Of a DNA stretch of 64,000 nt, positions 36,101 to 49,646 are shown one piece after another. Under the pieces are notes generated by a model. The model was not told the origin of the DNA and searched no databases. It saw only the letters and a list, made by a program, of their open reading frames with translations. Numbering within the stretch: the first letter of the stretch is position 1; every line of letters starts with the position of its first letter. The translations under genes and the position numbers were made by a program. This stretch comes from Anas platyrhynchos (taxonomy: Eukaryota; Chordata; Aves; Anseriformes; Anatidae), in the NCBI RefSeq assembly GCF_047663525.1, contig NC_092587.1, positions 36,013,001 through 36,077,000 of the forward strand, written 5' to 3'.

Positions 36101-39100
36101 AGGGGATAGACTGTGTTCAAAGACAAACTTGAATTAGGCTCATTCTTCTAAATCTAACCCATATATGGTTACTTGAGGTAAGATTTTTCTAGACACTTGG
36201 TTATCTAAAATGCAGATGAATATCTATGGGGCTTTTCCCAAAGCATTGTAAGCTCTTGAAATAAATGACTCAGATCATATAGGAGACCAGCTGCTGTGTA
36301 AGCACACATGTGCTTGCTGTCCATGACAGCATTGTATATGAAAAGAAAGGTCCGTTTAGGCTTTGTACTAATAAGTTCATTCATGTGGATCTCACTGTGT
36401 GTTGTCCTTCACCTGCCTTCACAATGCAAGGGGATTGTGTCAACTTCTTGTCGAGTCAGCGTAGTATTTTGTCAGGAAAAGGGCAAATATGACTTCTGTC
36501 CGCATCCTAGGGTTCTCTTTACCCTAAAGATTTGGATATCTCTTCCTGCTTTGTTTTTGTTTTGTGATGTTACTCAGAACCTCAAGTGTCTATGGGCACT
36601 TCTGGGAGTTGGTTCTGAAGTTATTTCTCATGGAAAGTTGCTGCTAAGGTCAGTAGGTGTTACTCTGAGGTCTGGCATACTGTCTGAAAGATGAGGTCAC
36701 CTAGTACAGGTGCTGCTTAAGGTTGTGATCTGAAATAGGTGGCAGTTAAGTTGCTCTCACTGTTTCTGCTACAATAATTTGTCTGGGGAGTGGTTGATGC
36801 AGTGGAAAAAAAAATCTTTGGAGATTTCAGGAAGTTCTTGTGTGTCCTCTTAAGTCCTTAGAGGAGAGGCATCTCTTCCTAGTGTTTTTGATCTTTCTGC
36901 GTTACTTGTTACAGAAACAACTGTTAGGGTAATCCTTACTATATTTGCTATAACTTTTGACATGCTAATTCAGAGAAACTTTTAATAGTTACCTATGTTG
37001 TAAGTGGAAGCTTACACAAAGCACAACTTTAAAAGTAATTCTCTTCCACTGACATTCCTTTCTTTAGATTTCTAAATCTCTCAGGTGTTAAAACTTGCAT
37101 GGAATTTCGTGCAGGGAATTTCATTGATAACAAGCTAGACTTGCTGTATGAAAGACAAGAAGCGGATTATTCTGCTCGCAGGCCTGCAGATTGCTATTAA
37201 AGTTGTGTGGTATTTCACAAATACCTGTTAAAACCCTGCTTGCCTTCTAAGATCACCCTCTCAGAAGAGTTGTTGTGGTGGTGTTTGGAGAGTTCCTGTG
37301 TTGTGTGGATATTTATGTTGCCTGTGCTTGGCAACTCTGGCTTGGTACTCTGACTTACCTTTGGCAATATAACAGCTTATTCTATTGACATGTGAGCACA
37401 TGGCTCTGTTTCACCTTTTGTATATTGCTTTAAACTTTAGTTAGCAAATAAAAACATCTGCTTTAGGTGATACAGAAGGAAATCTGGATGAGTATCCTCA
37501 AGACTAATTTCTGACCTCGCTTTCTTCTGCATTTGGTGACTTTTGGATCAAGATCAGTAGGTAGGAAAAATTCTGGGCTGCCTTGATGAGGAAAAGCCAA
37601 ACAGAATAGTTAACTCTCTGTAGGATTCCTGACAATTTTAAACTCTGGCATTCTTTGTGGTGTGTCAGAAACAGCTCTTTAAAAATGAGGAACAAATTTG
37701 TTAAGACTCGTAGCAGAGTATACCAGAAAAGTCCAAATAAATGTTACGTAGTGCAAAGTAGTTCGTTTTAGCTGAGAAATTCAGGACTTTTTAGTTCTAA
37801 AGGGAAGAAAACAGCCTACTCACCTTTGCAGTGGATTTTTAGTAAAAAAAGAAAAACAAAAACACATTGTTATGAAAAGTGTATTTGAAACAAAAATGTT
37901 GCAACTTTATAGTTAGTGTATTTTAAGGAGATTGCTGTTTGCTTCTGTCAGAGTATTTAGAACTAACTTGGTAGACATACCTTAAAAGTGCTGCTGTTAG
38001 TAGACATGCACAGAACTTCCCTTATGCCAAGACTTTAGATTTTCTTAAAATACTTCTTCAGCATTACTGTTGTAGGCCATGCTTTTTGTGGAGTAACGTC
38101 ATGAGAAATTACAAGTAAGACTGCTTGCTCGGGGAGCAGGCATGCAGAAGAGGTCTGGCAGGATCTGATTTCAAAAGCTATCAAAATGAATTGAAAGCTT
38201 GCATTCCATCCCCCAGTGCATGGTAGTTTTCACAACAGAAAAATCAGTTTCTGATGAGAGAATTAAGGGTGATCTAGGATCTGACAGGTCTGTAACTTTT
38301 CCATGGTTTATGGAGAATTGCAGACCAGACAGGAGTGGGAAAGCAAAAAGCAAACTTGTGTTTCTTCTGTTAAGAGCCTCTGCCAACTCTGATAGCATTC
38401 TTCAAGTGTGGTGCAAATTTCTTTCTGCTGAGGACAGATAGCGCAATAATGGTTGTGGTGGAGGCCTTTTAAGGAGGAGCCTGTGATAATCAAGGACTTA
38501 AATTTAGCGTAGTGTTGTAGGAACCCCCCTTCGCGCTGTTTCCTGAAGTATCCTGGTAGGAGGGGAGAATCGTGCCTGCAGTCATTCTATTCCTGGGGTC
38601 CAATTGTATTTCTAAAAACTCGTGTGCGTTTAACACATGTTGACGTGTATTTCATGTGGGAGTACTAGGTTGCAAAACTTCGGCTTAATGCTTACCTAGC
38701 GAAGCTGGCAGGAGTGCTGGAGTTGTACCAGACTGATCCCTGTCACGCTTCTAGCCTTGTGCTTCAGAAATGGTGTGGACATGTGAACGGCAGGCTAGAG
38801 CTGCTGTTTGGAAAAGTTGTTTGATCACTTCACAAAAGAGCTTAGGCAAGTAAATTAAACAAGTACCTCGATTCTTGCTAATGAAAATGCTGGTCCAGTG
38901 CTGCGGAGAAGCACAAAGTCCACTGTAATCATGAGGCATTTATTCCTTATGAGTTTAAAACTCCTGCGAGTGTTTGCATTCTCTGGTGAAATTACTTGTG
39001 TTTTTGTGATTTGTGATTTTGAGAGGGTTAAGTTGATTCTGAAATCAAGGTACATCAAGAAGAAAAAGTGATTTTCAAGGGATTCCTGTTCTCTAAGAAC

Positions 39101-42100
39101 TTCTGCAGCAGTATCTTTGCCCTGACTCTTCTCTTCTTGGCTTCTGTTGTTGCTGCTGGTAGGTCTAGTGTTGTGGGAGCAGGTGACAAAGCCTTTACTG
39201 TGATTATAATAAATGAGGATAGGATGTAACTCTGCCTCTGATCAAAGTAACCGTGATGTCTGCTGTCCACTGAAGAATTTGGATTAAGAAAAACCTGGAA
39301 AAGAAAAGGGTCGAAGGATGGAAGGAAGCGTGCTGCTGGATGCAAGAGTAGGTGGGAGGACGACTGCACAACTTGAAGGTGACTTCAAATGGGTCCCTTC
39401 TGTGTAAAGGGTTTGTTCTTGTTGATTATGTCTGATGCTGAGCCCTGTTGTAAACAAAAAGATCAAGCTTTTGGGTGAAACTGACATGAAAGGTGTGCAG
39501 TCAATGTCAGAGCGCAATCTCTTTCTGGAAAATGAAGAATTGCAAAACGATCTGGATGCTTTGACTCCATGCAGGTATAGCCTCTGTGCAGCTGATACGA
39601 TGCTGCCTTGACGTTGTCTCTGTACTTCTAGTTTCTGGCCAGGTGAATACAGGCTTTGGGCTCACGCTTCACTAGTCTGAGGTGCTGCTAGTATTCTTTC
39701 CTAGAAACTTTGGGGATTTTTTAGAAGTTTGTCCATTCAGTCAGTTTCTCAGCCCAGCTGGAGTAGTTGAAGGCATGTCGGTAATGGAGGAAGGGTGGAA
39801 GGCTGAATCAAGTATTTTTGCATAACTTGAGCATACAATGTCATGAGTAAGAAATCTGTCCTCATCAAGAGATACCAGTTGTAATAAGGAAAAATAGGGG
39901 TGAGGAGACTATGGCTCTGACCTCCTGCACTTTGATACGACGGCTCCTTTTCTCCAAGATCCTCGTCAGTGTCCCCTTTTCCCTACTACTGTGCTGTACT
40001 TGCTGCAGTGCTTTTTAGTGCCTTTTCTCAGTTCTGCTGTGTTTAGTCTACTGCGGAGGGTGAGAGGAGCAAGAGTGTGTGTGCATGCTATATGTGTAAG
40101 GGGCAAACTGAATGTGACTGGGTGTAGTTGGAGGAGAAGTGCTGTACTGTGTGGCGTTCTCAAGAAACGAATACTTTGCAGAGGAAAGAATCAAATTTTC
40201 TGCGTACTTGGGAGCATCTCATAGTGCAAGTATCTTGAAATAAAGTGTATTTTTGGAGTCTTAAATTCCTTTAAGTGAACTCTGAGTAGCACTCTGAATT
40301 GATATAGAAGGGTCATCTGATGTGGGAAGAGGAAGAGATGGGGTAAAGAGGTTTAATGTTGAATTAAGTGGCATTAAAACCTACTGAGAGATCAGTTGTA
40401 TTTCAGTGATGTGCTAGATAAGCAACATAACTTTATAAATGAATGGTTGTAGAGAAGATCTTCCTTAGTAATTCTTCCGTTTTAGAAATAGAGAAGGGTG
40501 TTTATTTAAGTAAAAGTTGGAAGACGGCTTCTTACAAAGCAGTTGCTTGATGTGCATTCTGAAGCTTCCTTCATGCTGCCTTTATTCACTTAATACAGGG
40601 TTTATATTCAGGGCACATCTCCATAACGTTTTCCTTATTGAAAGGTACAAAAAACTTTTATAGTTGGACTTTGTAGCACCTTGGGTGAATGCAGCATCAG
40701 TCTGTCCTCGTTAGGCAGGTGAGTAATAAGACTTATCACAAGAGGACTGTAGGGATGGATTGCATAAAACAGGCTGGTTTCTAAGGCCACACCTGGGTCT
40801 TAATTTTCCTTTTTTCCACAGAAGGTTGGTAAAATCTCTGAATTGTTTATCTGAGAAGCCTCAGACTTTACATTGACTTGTTAATGCATATATTGGCCTT
40901 TGGATATTTGAATAGGCAGCAGAGGAAAACCACTCACCTTAACCATCCGCCTCCTCAATAGCCATCATCTCCCTCTGTTGTTACACCACAAAACATGCCT
41001 CAGCACACTCGTTCAGCATTACTTACCCTGCTGTCTGCTCAGTGTCATCAAGCTGTACAAGAGGAATGTCTCATGGCCAGGATTCCCAAAAGCACATCAC
41101 ATCCCCAGCAAGCAAAGCTTTATCTGAGTGTCTAGGCCTCTGTTTCTGCTGCTGGTTGTAGGGGACAGAAACCTAGCTAGGCCTAACCCCAAAACCCTCT
41201 GGCAGAAATTGTATCACGGAACATTTACTGCCAGCAAGGGGTTGCAGATCCTAGAAGGTGGCTGTGTGGATGTTGGTGGCGATGCGAGGTGGGCTGTCAC
41301 TGCTGGTTGTGAATCCCCCGCGCATCTGCTGGGAAGTGGTGGAACACTGATAGTGAAACTTTGGGATCATCTCTGGCGTTTGACCTACATCTCAAAGTTT
41401 GTTCTTCTTCAGACAGCACGCTCCAGACGGCCACAGAGGGGAATTTTTAATTTTTGAGTGACAAATGGGGTGGTGCTCGGGTGACAAAGCCTTGAGAGGC
41501 CTCCTCCAGGCCCTGGCAGTCCTGCTTGTGCTGCTTCCCCTGCAGATGCCTTGGAAGGAGTTTGCTGTTACTTCATAAATAAGGGGGAATGATTAATGAA
41601 ATTCCTTGGCGTGCTATTGAAGAGGAGAGCATGAGGTCAGGTTTATCGGGTCTGTTTCTGTATCAGCTGGGACCTGCTGGGTGATCAAAGGCAGCTTCTG
41701 GAGGTGAGAGGCACGGTGCGTCTCAGTGGCAAAGCTGGAAGGGGGAAGCTTGCTTTTAATACAATGCCACTCTGGGGAAAGTTTGCCTAGCTAAGAAGAA
41801 GAGGTTAGAGATGCAGACTTCCTTCTGGACAAGAAACTAACGGTGCATCTTATTTAGGGGTTTTCTGTTGATTTCTGAAAGTCTGTGGGCTGCTGCTTAT
41901 CTGGGAGCAGCTGTGGGTAAAGCTGTGCCTGAACTCTTGTGGGAAATGGGAGGCTGAGTTATATTTAAAGGGTATTTCGTGTTTGCCTGCTTCATATTTT
42001 GTATAATACATCAACCACTTGTTAATCCTTATAAAACCCTAGGAAAAAAGGAAATGGAGCATTAAGAACATGGGAAAGAGCCCTAGTGCTGTATTGTCTG

Positions 42101-44914
42101 TACAGTGCCCTTTGAGCTCCTAGGTTTTTTTTTCACCATTGAAAACCAGAAATACCAGCCTGCTGAGTACTCCTGAGAGCTCAGCCCTTCAGGATGGGCT
42201 CAGTAAATGCACAGCCTGACTCGATGATCCCGGCTGTATTGTGACCTCTGTCTGATCGACACCGGGGGCGTTTTTTTAGCTTCACCTTGAGCGCAAATGT
42301 GGTTGCGTGCTAGGGAATTGCCCACAAAGCAGCTCCCAATGTGTTTTTTTTTTTTATGTATAACTTGAAAAGCTGTTTTTCTCTTGACCTTCAGATAAAA
42401 ATGCTGTTTATGAAGTAACAACAAAAATGTGCAGATTTAGTACGTGGTGTATGAAGTAGGGAAGGACAATGGGATGTTAAATCCAGGCTTGTTTTATTGT
42501 GCTCTTTATGTTGCGTGGTACTAAAGTCATTGCTTTGTGGGAAGACCAAACTGGAAAAAAATAATTGCACAAAAATAGCAGCTCTGGAAACAAGGTGTCC
42601 TGGTGATTTGAGGTGTAAAGGCCAAATAGGGTCTGTCTGTCCCTTTTGTAAGGGAATGAATAAATGTGTTGTGTTCTTGGCCATTCAAGAGAGGGCAACG
42701 CGCTGAGCTTCTTACACAAACTGTGGCATCATACTAGCAGCTGTATGGCCTGCTGTCCTGCCTTAAAGCATGAGAGAAATGGCTTGTTTTGAGGAAGGAG
42801 AGTTAATTTTTGCTTTTGTGAGCTTTGTTGTATAGTTTAAACACCTAGCTTTGGAACGCTGTGTAGGCTCTGAAAGCTCACCTTCGTCATGGCACAGCAC
42901 CTGCTAGCAGCTAAACCCACGTGTCTTGCACAAAAGCAAGCGAGCTGTCTTCCTCCCTAGGATCCTCTAGGGCACCGATTTTCAGAGGTTTATGGATGTT
43001 TTCAGGCTTTGTACGGACTGACCATTGTGTAGCAGTTCTGCTACTGTTGGTGCAGCAAGCACTGATGGTCAGACCAATGTCTGAACAGTTAAAAGGACAG
43101 GTACAGTAGAAAGCAGGTTTTGAATACAAAAAAATCCTTATGTGAGCTTTATCTTGAATTTGTTAATGGCTTTGCTCTGGTAACTGAGGGCATTTTAAGA
43201 GTTCTTGCCTCAGTGCTCTCCATTTGAATGTTGCCCTTGCTGCAAGCTGGCCATAGTACTGTAGTGTAGTACTAATATTTTGCACCTGAAGTCTGTCTGG
43301 AAGGAGAGTGACTGTATTTTTACATTGGAATCCCTTTAAGACAGGAATCTTTCCTGCTTGTGCACGATTGCAAGGAGTGTTTCTATACAGACCAAGCCCC
43401 TTGGGGGAATGGCAGTATATTTAATTGCAGCTTCCTGATGGTTCTTAGACCTTTTGTGTTTTAATAACACTTGCATTACGAGTTTGCTCTCCATCTTGAA
43501 CTTTGGAGTTTGAGGAAAGCAGACAGCTTCCTACTCGAATGTTTTAGCTGCTTGGGCTGCAGTGTTTTCAAGGTGGTGTTTCCCTTCTGAATATCTTGTT
43601 TTTTTACATTTCAGTGTTCATTTATCAAAGTCTTTTAAGTCTTTTTCTTTGCCTTATGATGTATACAGGGCTAAAATATTAGGGAGAGAGGAGAGAAGAG
43701 CTAATACAGAAGCCTGTTGTGATTCTCTTGCAAACAAAGGTATTCTTACCATTGTAAAGTTCTGGTGGGTGTCTGAAGTGCGATGTTTTTCCTTACAATA
43801 TTTGGCAACTGCTAATAAAAGCAGCCTCGGTGTTTTTTCTGCTTTTCCTCCTACATAAAGCAGCAGCCTCTAATGGAGACCATTTGTGTATGTGTGTGCA
43901 AAGAATGTAATATTAACGATTTTTTTATAATGCATGGCAAATGCACTTCTGAGCCTTTTTTCTAACAGAACACAGACAGCTGTTTCCTCATTGAAATACA
44001 GTCTGCTTTGTAGCATGGTGTAAAAGAATGTAAGTGCAAGTTTGGGTGCCATAAAACAATTTCTTACACTGGTAGAAATAAAACTGGGGAAGAGAATGCT
44101 TTCGTGACAGTTGCTTTAACCTTCCACAAACAGGGATGGTGGAAAATAATTTTGTAAATAACCTAGCAGCTTAATGTGCTCTTGCTCAAATGTACTTTTC
44201 TACTGCACGTGCTCCCCTGGAATTAATATAGGCACAGAGGAGATGGTGTTGGGTGTGAAGACCTCCTTCTGGGGGTGTGTGGGAACTGGAAACAGTAGGG
44301 CCTGGCCCTTGGTTCTTCTAATGCATATCCCCCTGCAGCTGTGTGTGAGGTGTGAAGCACAACCAGACTCTTCTGCCTGGGTTTCTCACCTTGCTATACA
44401 ACTGGAGATGTAAACTGCAGTATTATTTTCTTGCTCATGTGATGTTCTCAAGTTTCGTCTGTTTCATGGCGTGGCTGCACTGGTTCTTGTTCAAGCTCGC
44501 TTACCTGTACCTTCATCATTTGTCTACAGTATTTTTTACAGGGTCTTCTAGTAGAAAAAGTCAACTCCCAGGCTTTCTTCGTACACTCAGCTTACATATT
44601 TTTCCTCCTTTTTGAAACGAGCAGTGTCTATGCTACAGCTCTGCAGGGTTTTTTCCTGAGTCTTGCTTTGGTTGATGGTGATATTTAAGAAACAGGAGAC
44701 CAGAAAGAAGGAAAGACAGTCTCTCTCTTAATATTTGCAGGAGTCAGTGTGAGGTGTCAGCTCTGCTTGAAATGGGTACTTCAGCACAGTAGGTTCTAGC
44801 TGCTAGGCTGTTCCTGGAGTGAAAGTGGCAATAAGGTAGACAAAACTTTCTCTGAAGTCAGCTCTGATGTCTTGGCAACTGTTTCAGTTTTGGATTTGAT
44901 TCATAAGGCTTTGC

Positions 44915-44941
44915 TTTTTTTTTTTTTTTTTTTTTTTTTTT
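44915..44941 (+). repeat. Poly-T tract (27 T)
   Basis: Uninterrupted run of 27 T in LEMD3 intron 1. No retroelement body is recognisable on either side. Confidence 0.9.
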
Positions 44942-45295
44942 GGTAAAGTGAACTTCTTAAGAACTGACTTAGAGCCAACTCTTCTGTTTCTGTTTTTTTA
45001 CAGGCATTACACAGATCAGAATAATTTAGTTTTATCTTTAAAACACAAAGATACGATTTCTAGTGTTTTTGATGACTAATGCAACTAGAGGAGTGAAACT
45101 AGTATTTTTATTTCAGTGAAACTCACCTAATGAGAAGGTCTTACAAATCTCTAGTCACCTTAAGTATGGACTGAATCAATGTGACTCTCTTAAGAGCATC
45201 TCCCAGTGTTCAGGTCTGTGCAAACCAGTATTTAAATAGGCAAGAGAAGATCCAAGTGCTTCTAGGCAGGGTGATACAGCCACAAGATAGAGGTG

Positions 45296-45316
45296 TTTTT
45301 TTTTTTTTTTTTTTTT
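45296..45316 (+). repeat. Poly-T tract (21 T)
   Basis: Run of 21 T in LEMD3 intron 1. It yields an artefactual poly-lysine frame on the minus strand. Confidence 0.9.
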
Positions 45317-48300
45317 CTTTATGAAGAAGCAGTGAGAAACCTGGATGAAAAATTCTGGTACTTCCATCTCTTTTACCTAAAATAATGAAGGTTTTACAAT
45401 TACTCGGGCTGATAGGAAGTGTCTGGAAGTCTATTTAAAAAAAGAAACAAAAAAAACTTTCATTCTTTGACATCAGGGTTTTGTCAAAAAAAAATCATAA
45501 TATAATTTGGTTACATCATCAACCCTTCTCACCCATCTCACCTGTTCACAAACAGAATTAATTCCAATTATATTGGGGGAAAAATACAAATGAAAGCTTT
45601 CTAACCTGGCTAAGACAGTTGAAAAACTGACTTGATGTCAGGGAGAGATTCAGCTGCTTATAAGTTCCCCAATCCTTTGGGCAGGTTGTGCTGCTGTTCC
45701 AAATGGCATGGCGAAGGAGTGGTCAAACTGTACTCCTCTTACAGGTTGGCCCCTCCTGAGGGCTCTGCCAATTTAGGAGTACATTTTTTTTTTTTTATCT
45801 AAAGCACGCAAAGATGATCGGTAACAAAGGAATTGCTCGGCCTGGCACATGGCTTTGTGTCTACATATAAAAGCACAGAGATTTTGTCTCCTTGTGGTTT
45901 TCACCTGAAGTTGAACAACCTGGAGATGGAGGTCATCCAAAGCTACTCATTTGTTTTGAGTATTGCAGAGAGGAAAATACAGGCAGGATTATTTTCTTTG
46001 AGCTGTCTGAAAGCTAGAGCTCCGGAATCACAAAGGGACTGTTCACTTTCAATGGGAGGTACTCATGGAAAAGCATCCTCTTAGGAGAAACTCCTCTTAA
46101 AAGCCTAAGCGTATTACAGAACAAGTGCAGAGAGATCCTGTGTGCCTATCTCAGGAGCTGTACTAACTCTTGCTCCCTGCACCCTGAATGGTAGGGGTTA
46201 GAAGCTTTAAGAGACAACATCTTAGGGCTGCCTCTGACACCTACACAACGTGTCACCAGGTGGAATCAGTACTTGACCGGAGTTACCCAAATAAAATGGT
46301 AGGACTCCTGGTTGATGTTGAGAGTACTCAGAGTATAAAATTACTGAAGACTTGTTCCTGAGGTCACGTAGGAAAAGGCAGCACTAAGGGTCTGTTGTGG
46401 GTAGCTGTGCTTCCAGTGGTGTGACTTCCTCTGTTAACAATGCATTATCCAGATAATTGCGTTTTTTGTTTTCATCCTGAGGAAAATGCTAATGGAAAGC
46501 CTTGAGTTACCCACTTATTGAGCACAAGCCTTCTCCAAGGCAAAATCTGGAAAAAATACAGCTTGTGTTTTGAGATTAGTCTGCTTGTGTCTTGGTAGAC
46601 TGGGGGGAGAAAAGGAGCTTTCTGCTTGCAGGGAGGAACGTGCTTGCTTCTGCAGAGCCTGCTGGCTTGGAAGCGTGTCGCGGCGTGTGTGCTCCCTGGC
46701 TTCTTTTGGAGGTGATGTCTGGCACCTCCCTGCCATCACACTGAGAAAACTGCCGACAGGTTAATTGGGATCGTTCTTGTTTCTGCCCCTGTAGCTTTAT
46801 AGCTTGCTAAAGCTGCTTTGGAAAGACAATTTTTGGCTTATATTGAATCATCTGTTCTTTTAGAAGTAGATGGTGGGACTACAATGGGTCTGTTAAAAAT
46901 GCTAGCTTGAGCAGTAGTGAGCAAGAAACAAGTTTAATAGGAATTTCTAGCTTTTAGGAAGGGAATTAAGAATAAAATATATTTAAATAATACGCATTGG
47001 AGAGCATCAGTGTAACATTAGTAATCAATCCATGGTGTTCCTGTGTTTTGAAGGGTGCCCAACCTCAGAAAAAATAGAGTAGAGCTCAAAAAAGGTTCGG
47101 GGAACAGTAATGTGATGAAAAGCACCATGTGGCTTCCTTAGCAAGGAGGACTGGGACCCTTCAGTGTGGAAGGGTGAGAACTGAGGGCTGGGCTGGGCGA
47201 TGAAGTAAAGGGATGAGTAGCATGGAGAAGGTGAACACAGCCTGATTACTCACTGCTTCCCGTAACATGAGGAGGAATTTCTCATGTTAGCAAGTGGTAA
47301 GTTCAGAAGAAGCAAAGAAAATGTATTTTTTTTTTGCATTTTTTTCCTCTCCATGTGTGCCCATTTAACTTGTGGACCTCTGTCACTGTGTGTTGCTGAA
47401 GCTAAAAGTTTGGGGTTAATGTGGGACTAGGCTAACGAGGGGCTGGGAACACCGGTATCGATCCATCTAGGGAAGGAAAGCCACGCTTCTGTCCGCCTCA
47501 GGAAACTTGTGGTGTGGATCTTCTTGTGGCTGGGAGAATGCTCTCTTGCCATATCAACATAGATGCTATGGTTTTATGCTTGGACGTTCATATTTGCCAG
47601 TGTTCTTTTGATTTCCTTGTCCATTGAGGAGCAGGTGGCTCTCCAATGAGCACAGTGCCCTGCCACTGCTCGTGAATCTTTGGTTTGTGCCCATGTGGCT
47701 GTCCTTCCCACGTCAGCTTTGATGTTACCCACTGAAACGTGGTGAGTGCTGTGGCTGCAAGATGGTAACGCTGCTCAGGGCGAGGTACCACAGCCTCCAA
47801 GGGTTGCCTGTAGTGGTAGGACTGGCTGCTTCTTGGCATCTAAGTTTAGTGTTTGGAAAATAAATCTTGCTATAGAAAAGAGGAGAAATGCTGCTTTGAG
47901 CTGTTTGTCCTACTGGAAAAACTAAAGGAACCCCTGTAAACACCGCATCTGTCTGCAATTGTTACTGATGTATTAGGCAGGAAAACGGGGGTGGTGAGTG
48001 CTTTTATTGTTGCTTTTAAGATAATTTTCATGGGTATGCAGAAACTAACCTTGTATGTTGATGCTGACTCTTTGTTTTCCTGCAATCCAGTATCTCTGTG
48101 AGATGGCTCGGTCTGAGCATTTGTGTTGACAGCTTTGGCTGGAGTGCAGTGGGGCTGTGCTGTGACCTTTCGTGTTGTGCTGGTGACTTCTTGTTACTGG
48201 AGGCTGAGCAGTTTTGCCACTCCCAGAGAGTTCAGTCTGTAAGTCATCATTCACAGCTTGTCCCCGGAGTGGTACCTGTGAATTGGATATTTTTAGGGTC

Positions 48301-49236
48301 ATTGGTAGTCTTTTTAGTTAACCAGAATAATATTTGTGTGCTGCTTTTATTTCTTTCGCAGACTTTTCGGTGATGTTGTTGTCCTGGTCTTGATTAACTA
48401 GCATTTAAATCAGGCCACTTCTTAAAAATTGAGTTTAAATAGCATCTCTCTTCCTGTTCAGATAGCAAGTTTCATTTGAAGATGATAATCCCTTAACGTT
48501 TTTACTTTTTGTTTCATCCGGAGTCAGGCACAATGAGCCTGCCTGATAACAGGATGTCGCCTTGCTTGGAATAAGGCTCTTCTCCCAAGGTATCCAACTC
48601 CCCTGCAGGATGTTCAGCTGTTACAGTATTATTGGGGAGTAGATACTGTTCCCTTTGTCAGGTTTTTGACATTTTTCCTTCCAGGAAGATACTCAAGCTT
48701 CTTCATCCTGCAACTTGTACTCCTGTGTAGCGAAGAAAAATTAACATGCTTCTCAGTTTGGCTTCTCTCTGGGTGTCTGAGGTTCTGTGTCCAAGAACTG
48801 TTTGTCGCATCCTTTCTTCCTGAGGGCAGCAGATCTTGGTTGGCTAACCTGGGAGAAGATCCCCAGAACAACAGTCTTGGAGGTTCCTGTTTTGGAGAAT
48901 GATCTCCATAGCTTTGTCATATAAATAGGTGACAATTTGTTCTTTGAAGCTCATAAACATTTGCACTTGATAGATAAGCCACTTTGAAGTTGTTGCTGTA
49001 TGGTCGAGGTCTCGAACCCTTTTTGAGGAGAAGCCACAAAAGTGTATTGGCACATAGGAAACTTTTCTATTAGTAATTAGCTATTAAATACTCTGGTAGA
49101 ATAAGAAGTTGTTACTGTTGGAAGTAAACTTGTGTATTTTAAGAATTCTGAAAAAACTTTCTGACCCAATAATATGTAGATAGATGTCATATGAAATAAC
49201 TGAGACGTATTGGAGGAGGTGATGAAAATTTTAAAT

Positions 49237-49646
49237 CCTGGACAAAATACACAGAAGGCTGGAGCACACCTTGTGAGGAGAGGGCTGGGGATGGATGTTC
49301 AGCCTGGAGAAGAGAAGGCTCCAGGGAGAGAAACCTCATTGCAGCCTTCCAGTACTTAAAAGGGAGCTTATAAAAAAGATGGAGAGCAACTTTTTACTCA
49401 GGCACATAGTGATAGGACAGGGAGGAATGGTTTTAAATCCAAAGAGGGTGGATTTTAATTAGATGTTAGGAGGAAATTCTTTACTGTGAGGGTGCCCAGA
49501 GCAGCTGTGGCTGCCCCATCCCTGGAGGTGCTCAAGGCCAGGCTGGATGGGGCTTTGGGCAACCTGGGCTGGTGGGAGGTGTCCCTGCAATGGCAGGGGG
49601 TTGGAGCTGGGTGCTTTATAAGGTCCCTTCCAACTCAAACCATTGT
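49237..49646 (+). mobile_element. CR1 LINE 3'-end fragment
   Basis: This stretch has the typical CR1 3' UTR order: GGATGTTCAGCCTGGAGAAG, then CCTCATTGCAGCCTTCCAGT, GAGGGTGCCCAGAGCAGCTG, CCCCATCCCTGGAGGTGCTC, GGGCAACCTGGGCTGGTGG, and finally GGTCCCTTCCAACTCAAACC with ATTGTATGA, a variant of the terminal ATTCTATGA octamer. The element is 5'-truncated at about 410 bp and in the same orientation as LEMD3, in its intron 1. It is flanked by near-identical direct repeats (see findings). Confidence 0.95.
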